A DNA stretch of 64,000 nucleotides from Sva-07 sp963716095 (GCA_963716095.1 CAVQSV010000006.1:1-64000), one strand, 5' to 3'; positions 1 through 8,322 are shown, counted from the stretch's first letter. The notes: generated from the sequence alone by a model not told the origin. Translations and numbers: made by a program.

Positions 1-1
1 A

Positions 2-577
2 GATACAGCTACAGAGAAACGAACAAAGACTATTGAAGAGGTACTGGCAAAACAGGCAGATAAGAGAGAAAAATTCTTTAAAGAAAATGCCTCCCGCTTT
101 AAGGGTGTTGATGAGCTGATGAGTGTTTTATCTCCTTGCATCAGGTGCTATAATTGTCGTACAGTTTGTCCAGCATGCTACTGCAAGGAGTGTTTCTTTG
201 ATTCACCGACCTTTGAAATGGAATCTGACCGCTACCTTGGGTGGGCTCAGACTAAAGGGGCAGTGAGAATGCCAAGCAATACACTCTTCTACCACTTAAC
301 CCGTATGGCCCATATGGCTACCAGTTGCATTGGATGCGGTTTGTGTTCTGAGGCATGCCCCAATAATATTCCCGTAGCGGAGATATTCCAGCTTGCAGCA
401 GCAGAAGTCCAAAAAGATCTGGATTACATCCGGGCAGAAGCCTGGATGAAGAGCTACCCCTATCCTCTTTCAGGGAAGATGAATTGCGGGAAGTGGAAGA
501 CTAATACAGTTTACAGTTGGCAGTCCACAGTTGACAGCCAGCTGTTCACAATTACTAATTTCTTTTTATTACTGTAG
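2..577 (+). CDS. 4Fe-4S dicluster protein, FdhB/FrhB-like C-terminal part (5' partial)
   Basis: The reading frame is already open at base 2, so the gene starts outside the window; the first ATG at 119 is internal. Two cysteine clusters are visible, CIRCYNCRTVCP followed by CYCKEC, and CIGCGLCSEACP. They fit two [4Fe-4S] clusters of the type found in formate dehydrogenase beta / F420-reducing hydrogenase beta-like subunits that accompany heterodisulfide reductases. The HdrC gene directly downstream supports this electron-transfer setting. The last ~25 residues, after 'SYPYPL', are low-complexity and are encoded by an inverted repeat, so the native C-terminus probably lies earlier. Base composition is much AT-richer than everything after ~1.12 kb. 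The family is fairly clear; the exact subunit name is not. Confidence 0.7.
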   Translation, partial: DTATEKRTKTIEEVLAKQADKREKFFKENASRFKGVDELMSVLSPCIRCYNCRTVCPACYCKECFFDSPTFEMESDRYLGWAQTKGAVRMPSNTLFYHLTRMAHMATSCIGCGLCSEACPNNIPVAEIFQLAAAEVQKDLDYIRAEAWMKSYPYPLSGKMNCGKWKTNTVYSWQSTVDSQLFTITNFFLLL

Positions 578-602
578 ACTGGCAACCGTCAACTGAAAAC
601 TG
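507..602. repeat. Imperfect inverted repeat between the Fe-S gene and hdrC
   Basis: The left arm (about 507-540) contains CAGTTTACAGTTGGCAGTC and CAGTTGACAG. The right arm (577-602) reads GACTGGCAACCGTCAACTG and is its approximate reverse complement, across an AT-rich centre. The upstream stop codon TAG (575-577) overlaps the right arm. It resembles a small intergenic palindromic repeat and is found only in the AT-rich left segment. Confidence 0.6.
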
Positions 603-610
603 GTGACGAG

Positions 611-1120
611 ATGGTAGAATACATCACAGAGAGCGGTTCAGAGACGTGTGATAAAGAATTTGCTGACAAGGTAAAGGAGATAAGCAACTCTGATTTGGAC
701 CGTTGTTATCAGTGCTATACCTGTACCGCGGGCTGCCCTGTTGCCTATGAGATGGACTACCCTCCCCACCAGGTCATGAGGATGGTACAGCTCGGAATCA
801 AAGACAAGCTGCTTTCCTGCTCAACCATCTGGTTGTGCGCTGCATGTGAAACCTGTGCAACCCGGTGTCCCAATGGCGTTGAGCTGGTGAATGTGATGGA
901 TACACTTCGTGAGATGGCCATCGAGGAGGGGGTGAACGTCAAGGAAAAAATATTGTTGAAATGCACAAGACCTTTTTATCCCTGATTCAAACTCTGGGAA
1001 GACAGCATGAAATCTCACTTCTTGTGTTACTGAAGATGAAGACAAAAGAGTTTTTGAAAGACATGTTCCTCGGCATGAAAATGTTCATGAGAGGAAAACT
1101 GAAGATCGTACCCCACAGGA
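611..1120 (+). CDS. hdrC: Heterodisulfide reductase subunit C-like protein (frameshifted, 3' truncated)
   Basis: Small Fe-S subunit expected to pass electrons to an HdrB-type subunit. Two cysteine motifs are seen, CYQCYTCTAGCP (residues ~32-43) and CAACETCATRCP (~76-87), the HdrC pattern. The first frame ends at 985 with an unrelated tail. The HdrC-like C-terminal sequence (MHKTFLSLIQTLGR, then LGMKMFMRGKLKIVPHRI) continues in another frame from about 946, which fits one base missing from the A-run at 945-950. The protein never reaches its own stop: at 1117-1128 the sequence passes into GC-rich DNA and the WhiB start codon. The start at 611 has GGTGACGAG just upstream. Family assignment is good; the gene is incomplete in this assembly. 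Confidence 0.75.
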
Positions 1121-1128
1121 TTAATGGC
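1117..1128. other. Composition breakpoint: probable chimeric join
   Basis: HdrC-like coding with AT-rich codons runs to about 1122, and the WhiB ATG is at 1124. Codon use then becomes strongly GC-rich and stays so to 64 kb. HdrC has no stop here and WhiB has no recognisable upstream region of its own. Abutting truncated genes with opposite composition fit an assembly chimera better than transfer, though sequence alone cannot decide. Confidence 0.6.
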
Positions 1129-1432
1129 CGTTGCAGAGTTGTTCGAGTTCGAGTACGACACACCCTGGCAGGAGTACGCAGCGTGCAAGGGGCGCACCCG
1201 CCTGTTCTTCCCACCCAAGGCCGAGCGTCCGCAGGCTCGGGCCCGACGTGAAGCCAAGGCGTTGAAGCTCTGTGCGTCCTGCCCGGTGCAGGAGCCCTGC
1301 CGATCCCACGCCCGCGACAACCACGAGTACGGCTACTGGGGCGGTGAATCCGAGGAGGATCGCCACCTCGCCGGTTTCACGGTGTCGGCACCGATCGGGG
1401 TGCGCGCCCGAATGCAGCAGCAGACCGGCTGA
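1124..1432 (+). CDS. WhiB-family Fe-S transcriptional regulator
   Basis: A protein of 102 residues with the Wbl signature: one Cys in 'YAACKG', then CASCPVQEPC, giving the four cluster ligands (C-x29-C-x2-C-x5-C), followed by the 'GYWGGES' turn and the 'EEDR' segment. Wbl proteins bind a redox- or NO-sensitive [4Fe-4S] cluster and act with sigma-A in Actinobacteria; they are essentially restricted to this phylum and its phages. The ATG lies at the composition breakpoint, so the native promoter is not in the window. Which Wbl subclass it belongs to cannot be told from the sequence alone. Confidence 0.92.
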   Translation: MAVAELFEFEYDTPWQEYAACKGRTRLFFPPKAERPQARARREAKALKLCASCPVQEPCRSHARDNHEYGYWGGESEEDRHLAGFTVSAPIGVRARMQQQTG

Positions 1433-1480
1433 GTCGCTCTCCCCTCGTGTCCACAGAGGCTGCGACACCCCCTGTCTAGG

Positions 1481-2062
1481 GTGGGTGCCGTGGCCCTCCC
1501 CCGCTTCGCCGTCGTCGACCTGGAAACCTCGGGGTTGAACACTCGACGGCACCGGATCCTGCAACTCGGCATGGTGGTGGTCGATGCCGACGGCACCGTT
1601 GCCGACCAGTGGTCGTCGCTGGTCAAGTTGCGATGGCCGCTGCAGCGTGTGGGCCCGACGAGCATCCACGGGATCACGAGGAGCACGCTCCGCGGGGCGC
1701 CGAGCCTCGACGATGCCCTCGACGAACTCGGGCGACGGGTGAACGGCGCGATCTTCACCGCCCACAACGCCAAGTTCGACAGCGAATTCCTGGCACGAGC
1801 CGTACGACGTCGCCCGGTCGACGACAGCGTGCGCGTGGCGCTCGAACCACGGCTGTGCACCTTGCGAATGTCGCGGCGGCTCGATCCCGAACGCACGCTC
1901 TCACACCGCCTCGGCGATGTCTGCGAACGCTACGGCGTCGCACTCGACCGGCCACACGACGCCCTCGGCGATGCCACAGCGACCGCAGCGGTGCTTCCGT
2001 ATCTGCTCGCAGCGCACGACATCACCGACGAACGGCAACTCGAGCCGTTCTACGTACGCTGA
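1481..2062 (+). CDS. DEDDh-type 3'-5' exonuclease (DnaQ/epsilon-like)
   Basis: A 193-residue exonuclease domain. Motif I is VVDLETSG with the catalytic Asp and Glu, motif II is AHNAKFDSEFL, and motif III is HDALGDA with the His and Asp of the DEDDh subclass. It should remove nucleotides from DNA 3' ends in proofreading or repair. It is a stand-alone domain with no polymerase or GIY-YIG fusion. GTG at 1481 is used as start; a second in-frame GTG at 1490 is possible. It is 48 bp downstream of whiB and converges on pafC-like. Confidence 0.9.
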   Translation: MGAVALPRFAVVDLETSGLNTRRHRILQLGMVVVDADGTVADQWSSLVKLRWPLQRVGPTSIHGITRSTLRGAPSLDDALDELGRRVNGAIFTAHNAKFDSEFLARAVRRRPVDDSVRVALEPRLCTLRMSRRLDPERTLSHRLGDVCERYGVALDRPHDALGDATATAAVLPYLLAAHDITDERQLEPFYVR

Positions 2063-2082
2063 ACGTCCCCGGCCAGGCGACC

Positions 2083-3048
2083 TCAGCGGAGGCGCTCGTC
2101 GTACCGATCGAGCATCCGGCGGGCAGTTGCGACCGCTGGATTGTCGCCGGCGGAATCGACGAGCACTGCGTCGGGGCCGAGCCGAATCAGCAGCTTCGCC
2201 AACCACCGCTCGCTCGACACCGGCAGCCGCACCTCGACCCATCCGTCACCCTGGTCGGCGACATCGTCGACCGGGTACTGGTCGAGCACCCAGTGAGCTG
2301 GCGGGGCCAACCGGATGGTGGCCCGGGCGACGTCGGGGTCGTCGAAGAAGCGTTCCGGTGGCCCCACCGATTCGATGCCGAACGACCGGCCGGTCATCTC
2401 GATCGATTCGATCCGATCGATTCGGAACGTTCGACGTTGCTGCGATCGGTCGTCGTCGGCGAGTGCGTACCAGTGCCCGGCGTCGGCGAACACGTGCCGA
2501 GGCCGGATCGTCCGTCGGGTCATCTCGTCACGCGCCGGCGAGTAGTAGCCGATCGCCAATTCGTGTCCACCCGCCGCCGCCTTGGCCAGCTCGTCGGTGA
2601 ATGCCGGCTGAGCGAGATCGACGACCACGCCGGCGGTGTCATCGCCCTGCGGCTCGGTGTCGATGCCGGCGTCGGCGAGCACCGCAGCGAGCTTGGCGAG
2701 ACCACGCCCCAGCGCCCCGGCGGGATCCGCCCCTGGCAGTTCCATGGCGGCGCGGGCCGATGTCAGCAGCGAGAACGCCTCCGGAGATGTCAATCGCAAC
2801 GGGCGGGTGAACAGGCGCGGAACACCGACGAAGACCATGCCATCGTCGACGAAGACGTCGACCATCTCGTCGACGAACGGCGGTAGTCCGCACATCGCCA
2901 CCAGCTCGAGGTCGCCCTGCACCTGTGCCTCGGACAGGTTGAAGCGCCGAGCCACCTCGGCCAGCGGGGCTTCGCCGACCTCCATCAGCCATGGCAGCAT
3001 CACCAGGAGTCGCCGCAGCCGATCCTCGGCGTTGCGCGGGCCACTCAT
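2083..3048 (-). CDS. pafC: WYL-domain regulator, PafC-like
   Basis: A protein of 321 residues with an N-terminal winged-helix-like region and a central WYL domain ('HWYALADDD...QRRTFRIDRI'), followed by a WCX-type C-terminal extension. In mycobacteria PafB and PafC act together as a DNA-damage-responsive activator of repair genes independent of LexA. Its ATG (3048-3046) overlaps the pafB-like stop as ATGA, implying translational coupling. Upstream extension of the frame to 3162 is shadow sequence. No proteasome or Pup-ligase genes are adjacent, unlike the mycobacterial locus. Confidence 0.85.
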   Translation of the reverse strand: MSGPRNAEDRLRRLLVMLPWLMEVGEAPLAEVARRFNLSEAQVQGDLELVAMCGLPPFVDEMVDVFVDDGMVFVGVPRLFTRPLRLTSPEAFSLLTSARAAMELPGADPAGALGRGLAKLAAVLADAGIDTEPQGDDTAGVVVDLAQPAFTDELAKAAAGGHELAIGYYSPARDEMTRRTIRPRHVFADAGHWYALADDDRSQQRRTFRIDRIESIEMTGRSFGIESVGPPERFFDDPDVARATIRLAPPAHWVLDQYPVDDVADQGDGWVEVRLPVSSERWLAKLLIRLGPDAVLVDSAGDNPAVATARRMLDRYDERLR

Positions 3049-4019
3049 CGGCGCATCGTCTCCGTCGCCGGTTCGGCGACATCGGTGAGCCAGTCGATCA
3101 GGTGCCGGCGGATGTCGTCGGGCGACTCGACGACGGCATGATCGAGCAGGCCCAGCACCCACGAGCGGAAGGCGGGGAGGTTGCCCGCGGGCACCGACAC
3201 GACCACGCTGCCGTCGTCGTGGCGCTCGACGACGCGGTCGGAGCCGAGCTCTCGTTCCACGGCGCCGGCTCGCAACGCACTGATCCTCACCAACGCATCG
3301 ACGCTCTCCTCAGCGCCGTGTCCGATCTGCTTGGGGTCGGCAGGAAACGCCGTGCGGGGGTCGAACGATGGCGGCCGATCGAACGACGCCGACGCGCCGA
3401 CGCGTACCGTGTCGGCTCCGCCCTCACCGGCGCGGTCGAAGCGGTCGACTCTGAACGTGCGCCGCTCGTTGCGCGCGTGGTCGTGGCCGATCACGTACCA
3501 GAACCCGCCGCGAAGCAGCAACCCCCACGGGTCGAGCTTGCGGTCGTCACCGCGGTAGCTGAACTCGATCGGTGCCCGCGATGCAACAGCGGTACGGATG
3601 GCGGGCAGCTCGGGGCGCTCGGGTATCACCGCCGACACTGCTGGGCGCTCGTCGTCGAGCGCTCCGCCGAGCTTCCAGATGGCGTGCTGGCCGGGCTCGC
3701 TGCGAACCGCGGCGACGGCGACCTGCAACGCCCGCATCTCGTCGGGAGTGAGGTCGAGGTCGGTGAGCTCGTAGGCGCGACGGTCGATGCGGTACGTGGT
3801 CTGGCCCGAGTACGGGCCGCCCGTCACCATCTCGGTCTCGATCGGCACCCCGATCTCTCGCAGGGCGGCCTTGTCACGTTCGAACGATGCGCGACGGGAT
3901 CGTTCGTTCTCGGGGTACTGACCGACGAGGTCTCCAGCGATCTCGACGAGGCTGAGCGGCCGAGACGTCTCGAGCAGCAACGCCAGCAGGTTGGTGAGGC
4001 GCTCGATCCGGTCGACCAT
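3045..4019 (-). CDS. pafB: WYL-domain regulator, PafB-like
   Basis: A protein of 324 residues. The N-terminus (MVDRIERLTNLLALLLETSR, then 'SLVEIAGDLV') is a helix-turn-helix of the PafB/DeoR type. The WYL domain is centred on 'GFWYVIGHDHARNERRTFRVDRF' near residue 175. It is the first gene of a two-gene unit with the pafC-like gene (ATGA overlap). The family acts as a heterodimer or as a natural fusion in Actinobacteria and is thought to sense single-stranded nucleic acid. A perfect palindrome lies just upstream of its start (4030-4062). Confidence 0.86.
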   Translation of the reverse strand: MVDRIERLTNLLALLLETSRPLSLVEIAGDLVGQYPENERSRRASFERDKAALREIGVPIETEMVTGGPYSGQTTYRIDRRAYELTDLDLTPDEMRALQVAVAAVRSEPGQHAIWKLGGALDDERPAVSAVIPERPELPAIRTAVASRAPIEFSYRGDDRKLDPWGLLLRGGFWYVIGHDHARNERRTFRVDRFDRAGEGGADTVRVGASASFDRPPSFDPRTAFPADPKQIGHGAEESVDALVRISALRAGAVERELGSDRVVERHDDGSVVVSVPAGNLPAFRSWVLGLLDHAVVESPDDIRRHLIDWLTDVAEPATETMRR

Positions 4020-4029
4020 CAGGGCCCGA

Positions 4030-4062
4030 CGTTACTCGTGGTGTCAGACACCACGAGTAACG
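4030..4062. repeat. Palindrome family A, copy 1 (GGTGTC-N-GACACC core)
   Basis: Perfect inverted repeat: GTTACTCGTGGTGTC, a single A, and the exact reverse complement, extended by one more C/G pair. It sits in the 67-bp gap between the pafB-like start and the aldehyde dehydrogenase stop, both on the minus strand. The same 31 bp recur at 58583 and 59387. Confidence 0.92.
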
Positions 4063-4086
4063 CCGATGCGCTGGAACTGGGGGATC

Positions 4087-5505
4087 TCAGAGCTGCAGCG
4101 ACTTGGTCTGCAGGAACTCGTCGATGCCGTACGGGCCGTTCTCGCGGCCGTAGCCGCTCTGCTTGTAGCCACCGAACGGAGCTGCGATGTTGAACGAGCC
4201 GCCGTTGACGTCGACGGCACCGGTACGCATCCGACGAGCCACCGAGATGGCCCGTTCCTGGTCGGCCGACCAGACGCCGCCGGACAGACCGTAGAGGCTG
4301 TCGTTGGCGATGCGCACGGCATCGTCGTCGTCCTCGTAGCCGATGATCGACAGCACCGGGCCGAAGATCTCCTCCTGGGCCACGGTCATGTCGTTGGTGA
4401 CGTTGGCGAGCACGGTCGGCTTGACGAAGTAGCCGGTCTCGTGACCTTCGGGCTTCCCGAGACCGCCGGCCGCGATGACCGCGCCTTCGTCGACGCCCTT
4501 CTGGATGTAACCCTGCACGCGGTCCCACTGGGCCTGGGAGATCAGTGGTCCGAGGTGCATGCCCTCCTTGGTGGGATCGTCGACACCCATGTTCTCCGCC
4601 GCGGCGGCAGCGATCGCAACCGCCTCGTCGTAGCGGCTGTTGGGCACGAGCATCCGGGTGTGCGCGGTGCAGGTCTGGCCCGAGTTGAGGTAGCAGGCGA
4701 AGATGCCCTTCGGGATGACCTCTTCGAGATTGGCGTCGTCGAGCACGATGTTGGCCGACTTGCCGCCGAGCTCGAGCGCGACTCGCTTGACGGTGCCGGC
4801 GGCCGCTGCGGCGACCTGCTTGCCGGCGCGGGTCGAGCCGGTGAAGCTCACCATGTCGACACCGGGGTGCTCGGAGATCGCCGCACCGACGACCGGACCG
4901 GTCCCGGTCACGAGGTTGAACACGCCGGCCGGCAGGCCGATCTCGTGCACGATCTCGGCGAGGATGAACGCGTTGAGCGGGGCCACCTCGGAGGGCTTCA
5001 GCACGAACGTGCAGCCGGCGGCGAGCGCACCGCCGAGCTTGCAGATGATCTGGTGGAGCGGGTAGTTCCACGGAGTGATCGCACCGACCACACCGACGGG
5101 CTCCTTGACGACCAGGCTGTTGCCGATCGTCTCTTCGAACTCGAACGTGTCGAGCAGGGTTGCGTAGGTCTGCATGTTGCCGGCGGGCAGGCCGGCCTGG
5201 ATCATCGTCGACCACGTGATCGGCATCCCGACTTCGCCGGCGATCACCTCGGCGATCTCGGGCGAACGTGCCTGCAGGGCCTCGTTCAGGCGGACCATGT
5301 ACTTCTGGCGTTCCTCGACCGGCGTGGCCGACCACGAGTCGAACGCCCGGCGGGCAGCGGCGACGGCCTTGTCGACGTCGCTGGCAGTGCCGTCCGGGAT
5401 CGAGCCCATCACCTGCTCGGTGCCGGCGTTGATGACCTCGATCGTGCCGGTGCCGTCGGAGGGGACCCAGGCACCATCGATGTAAATGTTGGAGTAGTCG
5501 CGCAT
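4087..5505 (-). CDS. NAD(P)-dependent aldehyde dehydrogenase
   Basis: A full-length 472-residue ALDH-superfamily protein that oxidises an aldehyde to a carboxylate. Visible landmarks are 'TPWNYPLHQ' and 'KPSEVAP' (cofactor binding), 'FTGSTRAGK' (Rossmann glycine turn), 'LELGGKS' with the general-base Glu, 'NSGQTCTAHTR' with the catalytic Cys, and 'EEIFGPVL' near the C-terminus. The substrate is not evident; the sequence looks like the broad-specificity class often annotated as betaine- or medium-chain-aldehyde dehydrogenases. It appears monocistronic. Confidence 0.9.
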   Translation of the reverse strand: MRDYSNIYIDGAWVPSDGTGTIEVINAGTEQVMGSIPDGTASDVDKAVAAARRAFDSWSATPVEERQKYMVRLNEALQARSPEIAEVIAGEVGMPITWSTMIQAGLPAGNMQTYATLLDTFEFEETIGNSLVVKEPVGVVGAITPWNYPLHQIICKLGGALAAGCTFVLKPSEVAPLNAFILAEIVHEIGLPAGVFNLVTGTGPVVGAAISEHPGVDMVSFTGSTRAGKQVAAAAAGTVKRVALELGGKSANIVLDDANLEEVIPKGIFACYLNSGQTCTAHTRMLVPNSRYDEAVAIAAAAAENMGVDDPTKEGMHLGPLISQAQWDRVQGYIQKGVDEGAVIAAGGLGKPEGHETGYFVKPTVLANVTNDMTVAQEEIFGPVLSIIGYEDDDDAVRIANDSLYGLSGGVWSADQERAISVARRMRTGAVDVNGGSFNIAAPFGGYKQSGYGRENGPYGIDEFLQTKSLQL

Positions 5506-5627
5506 CTCACCAGTCTCGCGTGCGCAACTGCTCGTGGCGCAAGCGGACGACCCGCTCGGCCACCCCGCGAGCGGAGAGATCCCTGGCCCCGCCGGTTCAG
5601 CCGGCTCGGTGCCCGCTCACGTCGGCG

Positions 5628-5900
5628 TCAGCTGAGCTTCATGAACAGCCGCTCGAGCTCTTCGGCTTCGAGGCCCGGCTCGTCGCCCGCCTGTTCGGGC
5701 ACGGCGACGCAATGGCGCATTCCTGCGATCACCAGGCGATAGCCGACCTTGTCGAGCGCGGCTTTGCACGCCGACAGCTGCGTGACGACGTCGCCGCAAT
5801 CCTGGCCCTCTTCGATCATCCGCTGCACACCACGGATCTGGCCCTCGAGTCGACGCAGCCGCTTCAACACATCGTCGTTGACGTCCTCGGGAAATCGCAT
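5628..5900 (-). CDS. CsoR/RcnR/CstR-family (DUF156) repressor
   Basis: A 90-residue all-helical repressor with the family core 'RLRRLEGQIRGVQRMIEEGQDCGDV' split by 'ACKAALDKVGYRL' and ending 'GMRHCV'. The two conserved cysteines (DCGDV and RHCV) are present. The position that holds the copper-ligand His in CsoR ('EHLSHC') appears to be Gly here ('AGMRHC'), so a copper sensor is less likely and a persulfide or other thiol sensor is possible. The start at 5900 gives the family's usual length; the frame extends further upstream without support. No efflux or sulfur gene is adjacent. Confidence 0.85.
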   Translation of the reverse strand: MRFPEDVNDDVLKRLRRLEGQIRGVQRMIEEGQDCGDVVTQLSACKAALDKVGYRLVIAGMRHCVAVPEQAGDEPGLEAEELERLFMKLS

Positions 5901-5939
5901 CCCGGCATCGTACCCCACCCCGTATCCCCACGTCCCACC

Positions 5940-6064
5940 CCGAAAAATGCGCACCGGCGGGTCACCCGCGGGCAGATCTGCGCACGTTTCGAGCCAGAAT
6001 CGGAGTGTTGCCGAACTGTGCGCACGAATCGGTCAGCAGCGGGCCGACCCGCACATTTTTCGGA
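5940..6064. repeat. Palindromic repeat family C, paired units (copy 1)
   Basis: Two hairpin-forming units, about 5941-5991 and 6011-6063, separated by 19 bp. Each begins like CCGAAaxxTGCGCAC and ends like TGCGCAxxTTTCGG, so the ends of a unit pair with each other. It lies between the CsoR-like start and the pgi end. Confidence 0.82.
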
Positions 6065-6109
6065 GTTGAGGTCGGAGCGGGTCGAGGGGCGGGAGGCGGC
6101 GGGCGCAGG

Positions 6110-7657
6110 TCAGCGGCGGGCGCGGTACCAGGCAATGAGGGCGTTGGTCGACGCGTCGTGGGCGTCCGGGGTGGTTTCGCCGGTGAGTTCGGGGGTGATC
6201 TGATTGGCCAACTCCTTACCGAGCTCGACCCCCCACTGGTCGTAGCTGTTGACACCCCAGATCGTGCCCTGCACGTGCACGATGTGTTCGTACAGCGCAA
6301 TCAACTGGCCGAGCACCGACGGCGTCAGCTGGTCGGCGAGGATCACCGTGTTGGGACGATCACCGTCGAACTGTCGATACGGCTCGCCCGGCGCTGCGTC
6401 GCGGCCGAAGGCGAGCGCCTCGGACTGTGCGATCAGGTTCGACATCAGCAGGTCGTGATGCTCGAGATACGGGTGGTGCGGAGTCGCGAACCCGATGAAG
6501 TCGGCCGGCACGATCCGGGTGCCCTGGTGGAGCAGTTGATAGAACGCGTGCTGGCCGTTCGTGCCCGGCTCGCCCCACACGATCGGGCCCGTCTCGCCCA
6601 CCACTGCAGAGCCGTCGAGCCGCACCGACTTGCCGTTCGATTCCATGTCGAGTTGCTGGAGATACGCAGGAAACCGTCCGAGCTCCTCGGCGTACGGCAG
6701 CACCGCCTTGGTGTCGAAGCCGAGGCCGTTCGCGTACCAGACGCCCAGCAACGCCATGATCACCGGCGCGTTCTCGGCCAGCGGAGCGGTTCGGAAGTGT
6801 TCGTCGAGCAGATGAAACCCCTCCAGGAACTCGACGAATCGGTCCGGCCCGATGGCGATCATCAACGACAGCCCGATCGCCGAATCGACCGAGTAGCGAC
6901 CGCCCACCCAGTCCCAGAACCCGAACATGTTGGCGGTGTCGATGCCGAACTCGGCAACGCGCTCGGCGTTGGTCGACACCGCAACGAAGTGGTCGGCGAC
7001 AGCGGATTCGCCGAGGGCATCGACCAACCAGGCCCGTGCCGTGCGAGCGTTGGTGAGGGTCTCGATCGTGCCGAACGTCTTCGAGGCGACCACGAACAGC
7101 GTCGACGCGGGGTCGGAGTCGGCGAGCACGGCAGCGATGTCCGCTCCGTCGACGTTGGACACGAACGAACACCGGATCCGCTCGTGGCGGTACGCGTCGA
7201 GCGCACGGTAGGCCATCGCCGGGCCCAGGTCGGAGCCGCCGATGCCGATGTTCACCACGTGGGTGATGCGGTCGTCGGCCCGCACACGGTCGGCGAACGC
7301 ACGCATCTGCTCGAGCACCTCGTGCACATCCGGCACGACGTCGACACCATCGACCGACATGACCGCACCCTTCGGGGCACGAAGCGCGACGTGCATCACG
7401 GCGCGGTCTTCGGTGACGTTGACGTGCTCGCCGGCGAACATGGCGTCGCGGCGCGCCTCGACGCCCGACGACTCGGCCAGCTCGATCAGCGCCGTGAGGA
7501 CACGATCGTCGATGCGGTGCTTCGAGTAGTCGATGCGCAGGTCGGCCACGTCGATCACGTACCGCTCGGCGCGTCCGGGATCATCGGCGAAGAGCTCGCG
7601 GAGGTGGGCGGGAGGGGCGAGTTCGGCCAGAGCCGAGAGGCGGTCGGCGGAGTCCAT
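6110..7657 (-). CDS. pgi: Glucose-6-phosphate isomerase
   Basis: A 515-residue enzyme of glycolysis and gluconeogenesis that interconverts glucose-6-phosphate and fructose-6-phosphate. Conserved blocks are 'NIGIGGSDLGPAM', 'VASKTFGTIETL', 'GGRYSVDSAIG', 'ESNGKSV', 'WGEPGTNGQHAFYQLLHQG' and the C-terminal 'QWGVELGK'. These include the catalytic Glu and His of the GEPGTNGQH segment and the terminal Lys. ATG at 7657 is 11 bp after the pgl stop, so the two sugar-phosphate genes are probably co-transcribed. A ROK glucokinase-like gene that could supply the substrate lies at 29.2-29.9 kb. Confidence 0.95.
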   Translation of the reverse strand: MDSADRLSALAELAPPAHLRELFADDPGRAERYVIDVADLRIDYSKHRIDDRVLTALIELAESSGVEARRDAMFAGEHVNVTEDRAVMHVALRAPKGAVMSVDGVDVVPDVHEVLEQMRAFADRVRADDRITHVVNIGIGGSDLGPAMAYRALDAYRHERIRCSFVSNVDGADIAAVLADSDPASTLFVVASKTFGTIETLTNARTARAWLVDALGESAVADHFVAVSTNAERVAEFGIDTANMFGFWDWVGGRYSVDSAIGLSLMIAIGPDRFVEFLEGFHLLDEHFRTAPLAENAPVIMALLGVWYANGLGFDTKAVLPYAEELGRFPAYLQQLDMESNGKSVRLDGSAVVGETGPIVWGEPGTNGQHAFYQLLHQGTRIVPADFIGFATPHHPYLEHHDLLMSNLIAQSEALAFGRDAAPGEPYRQFDGDRPNTVILADQLTPSVLGQLIALYEHIVHVQGTIWGVNSYDQWGVELGKELANQITPELTGETTPDAHDASTNALIAWYRARR

Positions 7658-7668
7658 CGAGATCGAAC

Positions 7669-8322
7669 CTATCGCGCCGACGGGTCGGGCAGCTCGGCTG
7701 CGGCCGCCAGATCGAGCATCACGCAGGTGTCGGTTCGCCGGACGCGAGCAACCGGAAGGGATTCGTCGCCCAGGACCCATCGCTGCACCATCGACGCCTT
7801 GGCCGTGCCGGAGACGAGCATCAGCCGTGCCCGAGCGGCGTTGACGACCGACGGTGTGAGCGTCATCCGTGCGAAGCCGTTGAACTCGCCGATGGCGACG
7901 CACGCCAAGTCGCTGTCGACGACGTCGTGTCCGGGTGGCCACGACGCGGTGTGGCCGTCGCCGCCGAGGCCGAGATGCACGACGTCGAAGGTGTCGGGCA
8001 ACCCAGCGGCGTAGCGAGCGGCGCCGGCGACCAGATCGTCGTCGGTCACCGGCATCAGCTCGACCCGACACGGCAGGTCGACGAGCTGCTCGGCGTTGCG
8101 CGCCGGATGCCCGTCGGGAGCGACGCGTTCGTCGACCTGCCAGATCGTCACCTCCTCCCAGGGCACGTCGTGAGCGAGCACGGCGTCGAACATCGGCGGC
8201 GCGGAACTCCCGCCGCTGACGGCCACGAACGCATGCCCACGCCGTCGCACTGCGTCATCGAGCCGCTGTGCCAGCCATCGTCCGGCCTCGGCTGCTGGGT
8301 CGTCGCTCACACGCATCTCCAC
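7669..8322 (-). CDS. pgl: 6-phosphogluconolactonase (DevB type)
   Basis: About 217 residues. It hydrolyses 6-phosphogluconolactone in the oxidative pentose-phosphate pathway. The family fold is shown by 'VAVSGGSSAPPMFDAV', 'IWQVDERVAP' (the DERxVP-like motif), 'HLGLGGDGHTASWPPG' and 'LTPSVVNAARARLMLVSG'. The start could be GTG at 8322 or ATG at 8316. It is immediately upstream of pgi on the same strand; zwf and gnd are not in the window. Confidence 0.9.
   Translation of the reverse strand: MEMRVSDDPAAEAGRWLAQRLDDAVRRRGHAFVAVSGGSSAPPMFDAVLAHDVPWEEVTIWQVDERVAPDGHPARNAEQLVDLPCRVELMPVTDDDLVAGAARYAAGLPDTFDVVHLGLGGDGHTASWPPGHDVVDSDLACVAIGEFNGFARMTLTPSVVNAARARLMLVSGTAKASMVQRWVLGDESLPVARVRRTDTCVMLDLAAAAELPDPSAR

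Noticed and set aside
1..1120. Horizontal acquisition of an hdr operon by the actinobacterium
   Set aside because: The operon is cut inside hdrC exactly at the whiB start and no mobile element is present; an assembly chimera is simpler. Kept open until reads are checked.
1609..2886. Long plus-strand open frame (425 codons) opposite the PafC-like gene
   Set aside because: Arg/Pro/His-rich translation with no domain; it is the antisense shadow of the exonuclease and WYL genes, common in GC-rich DNA.
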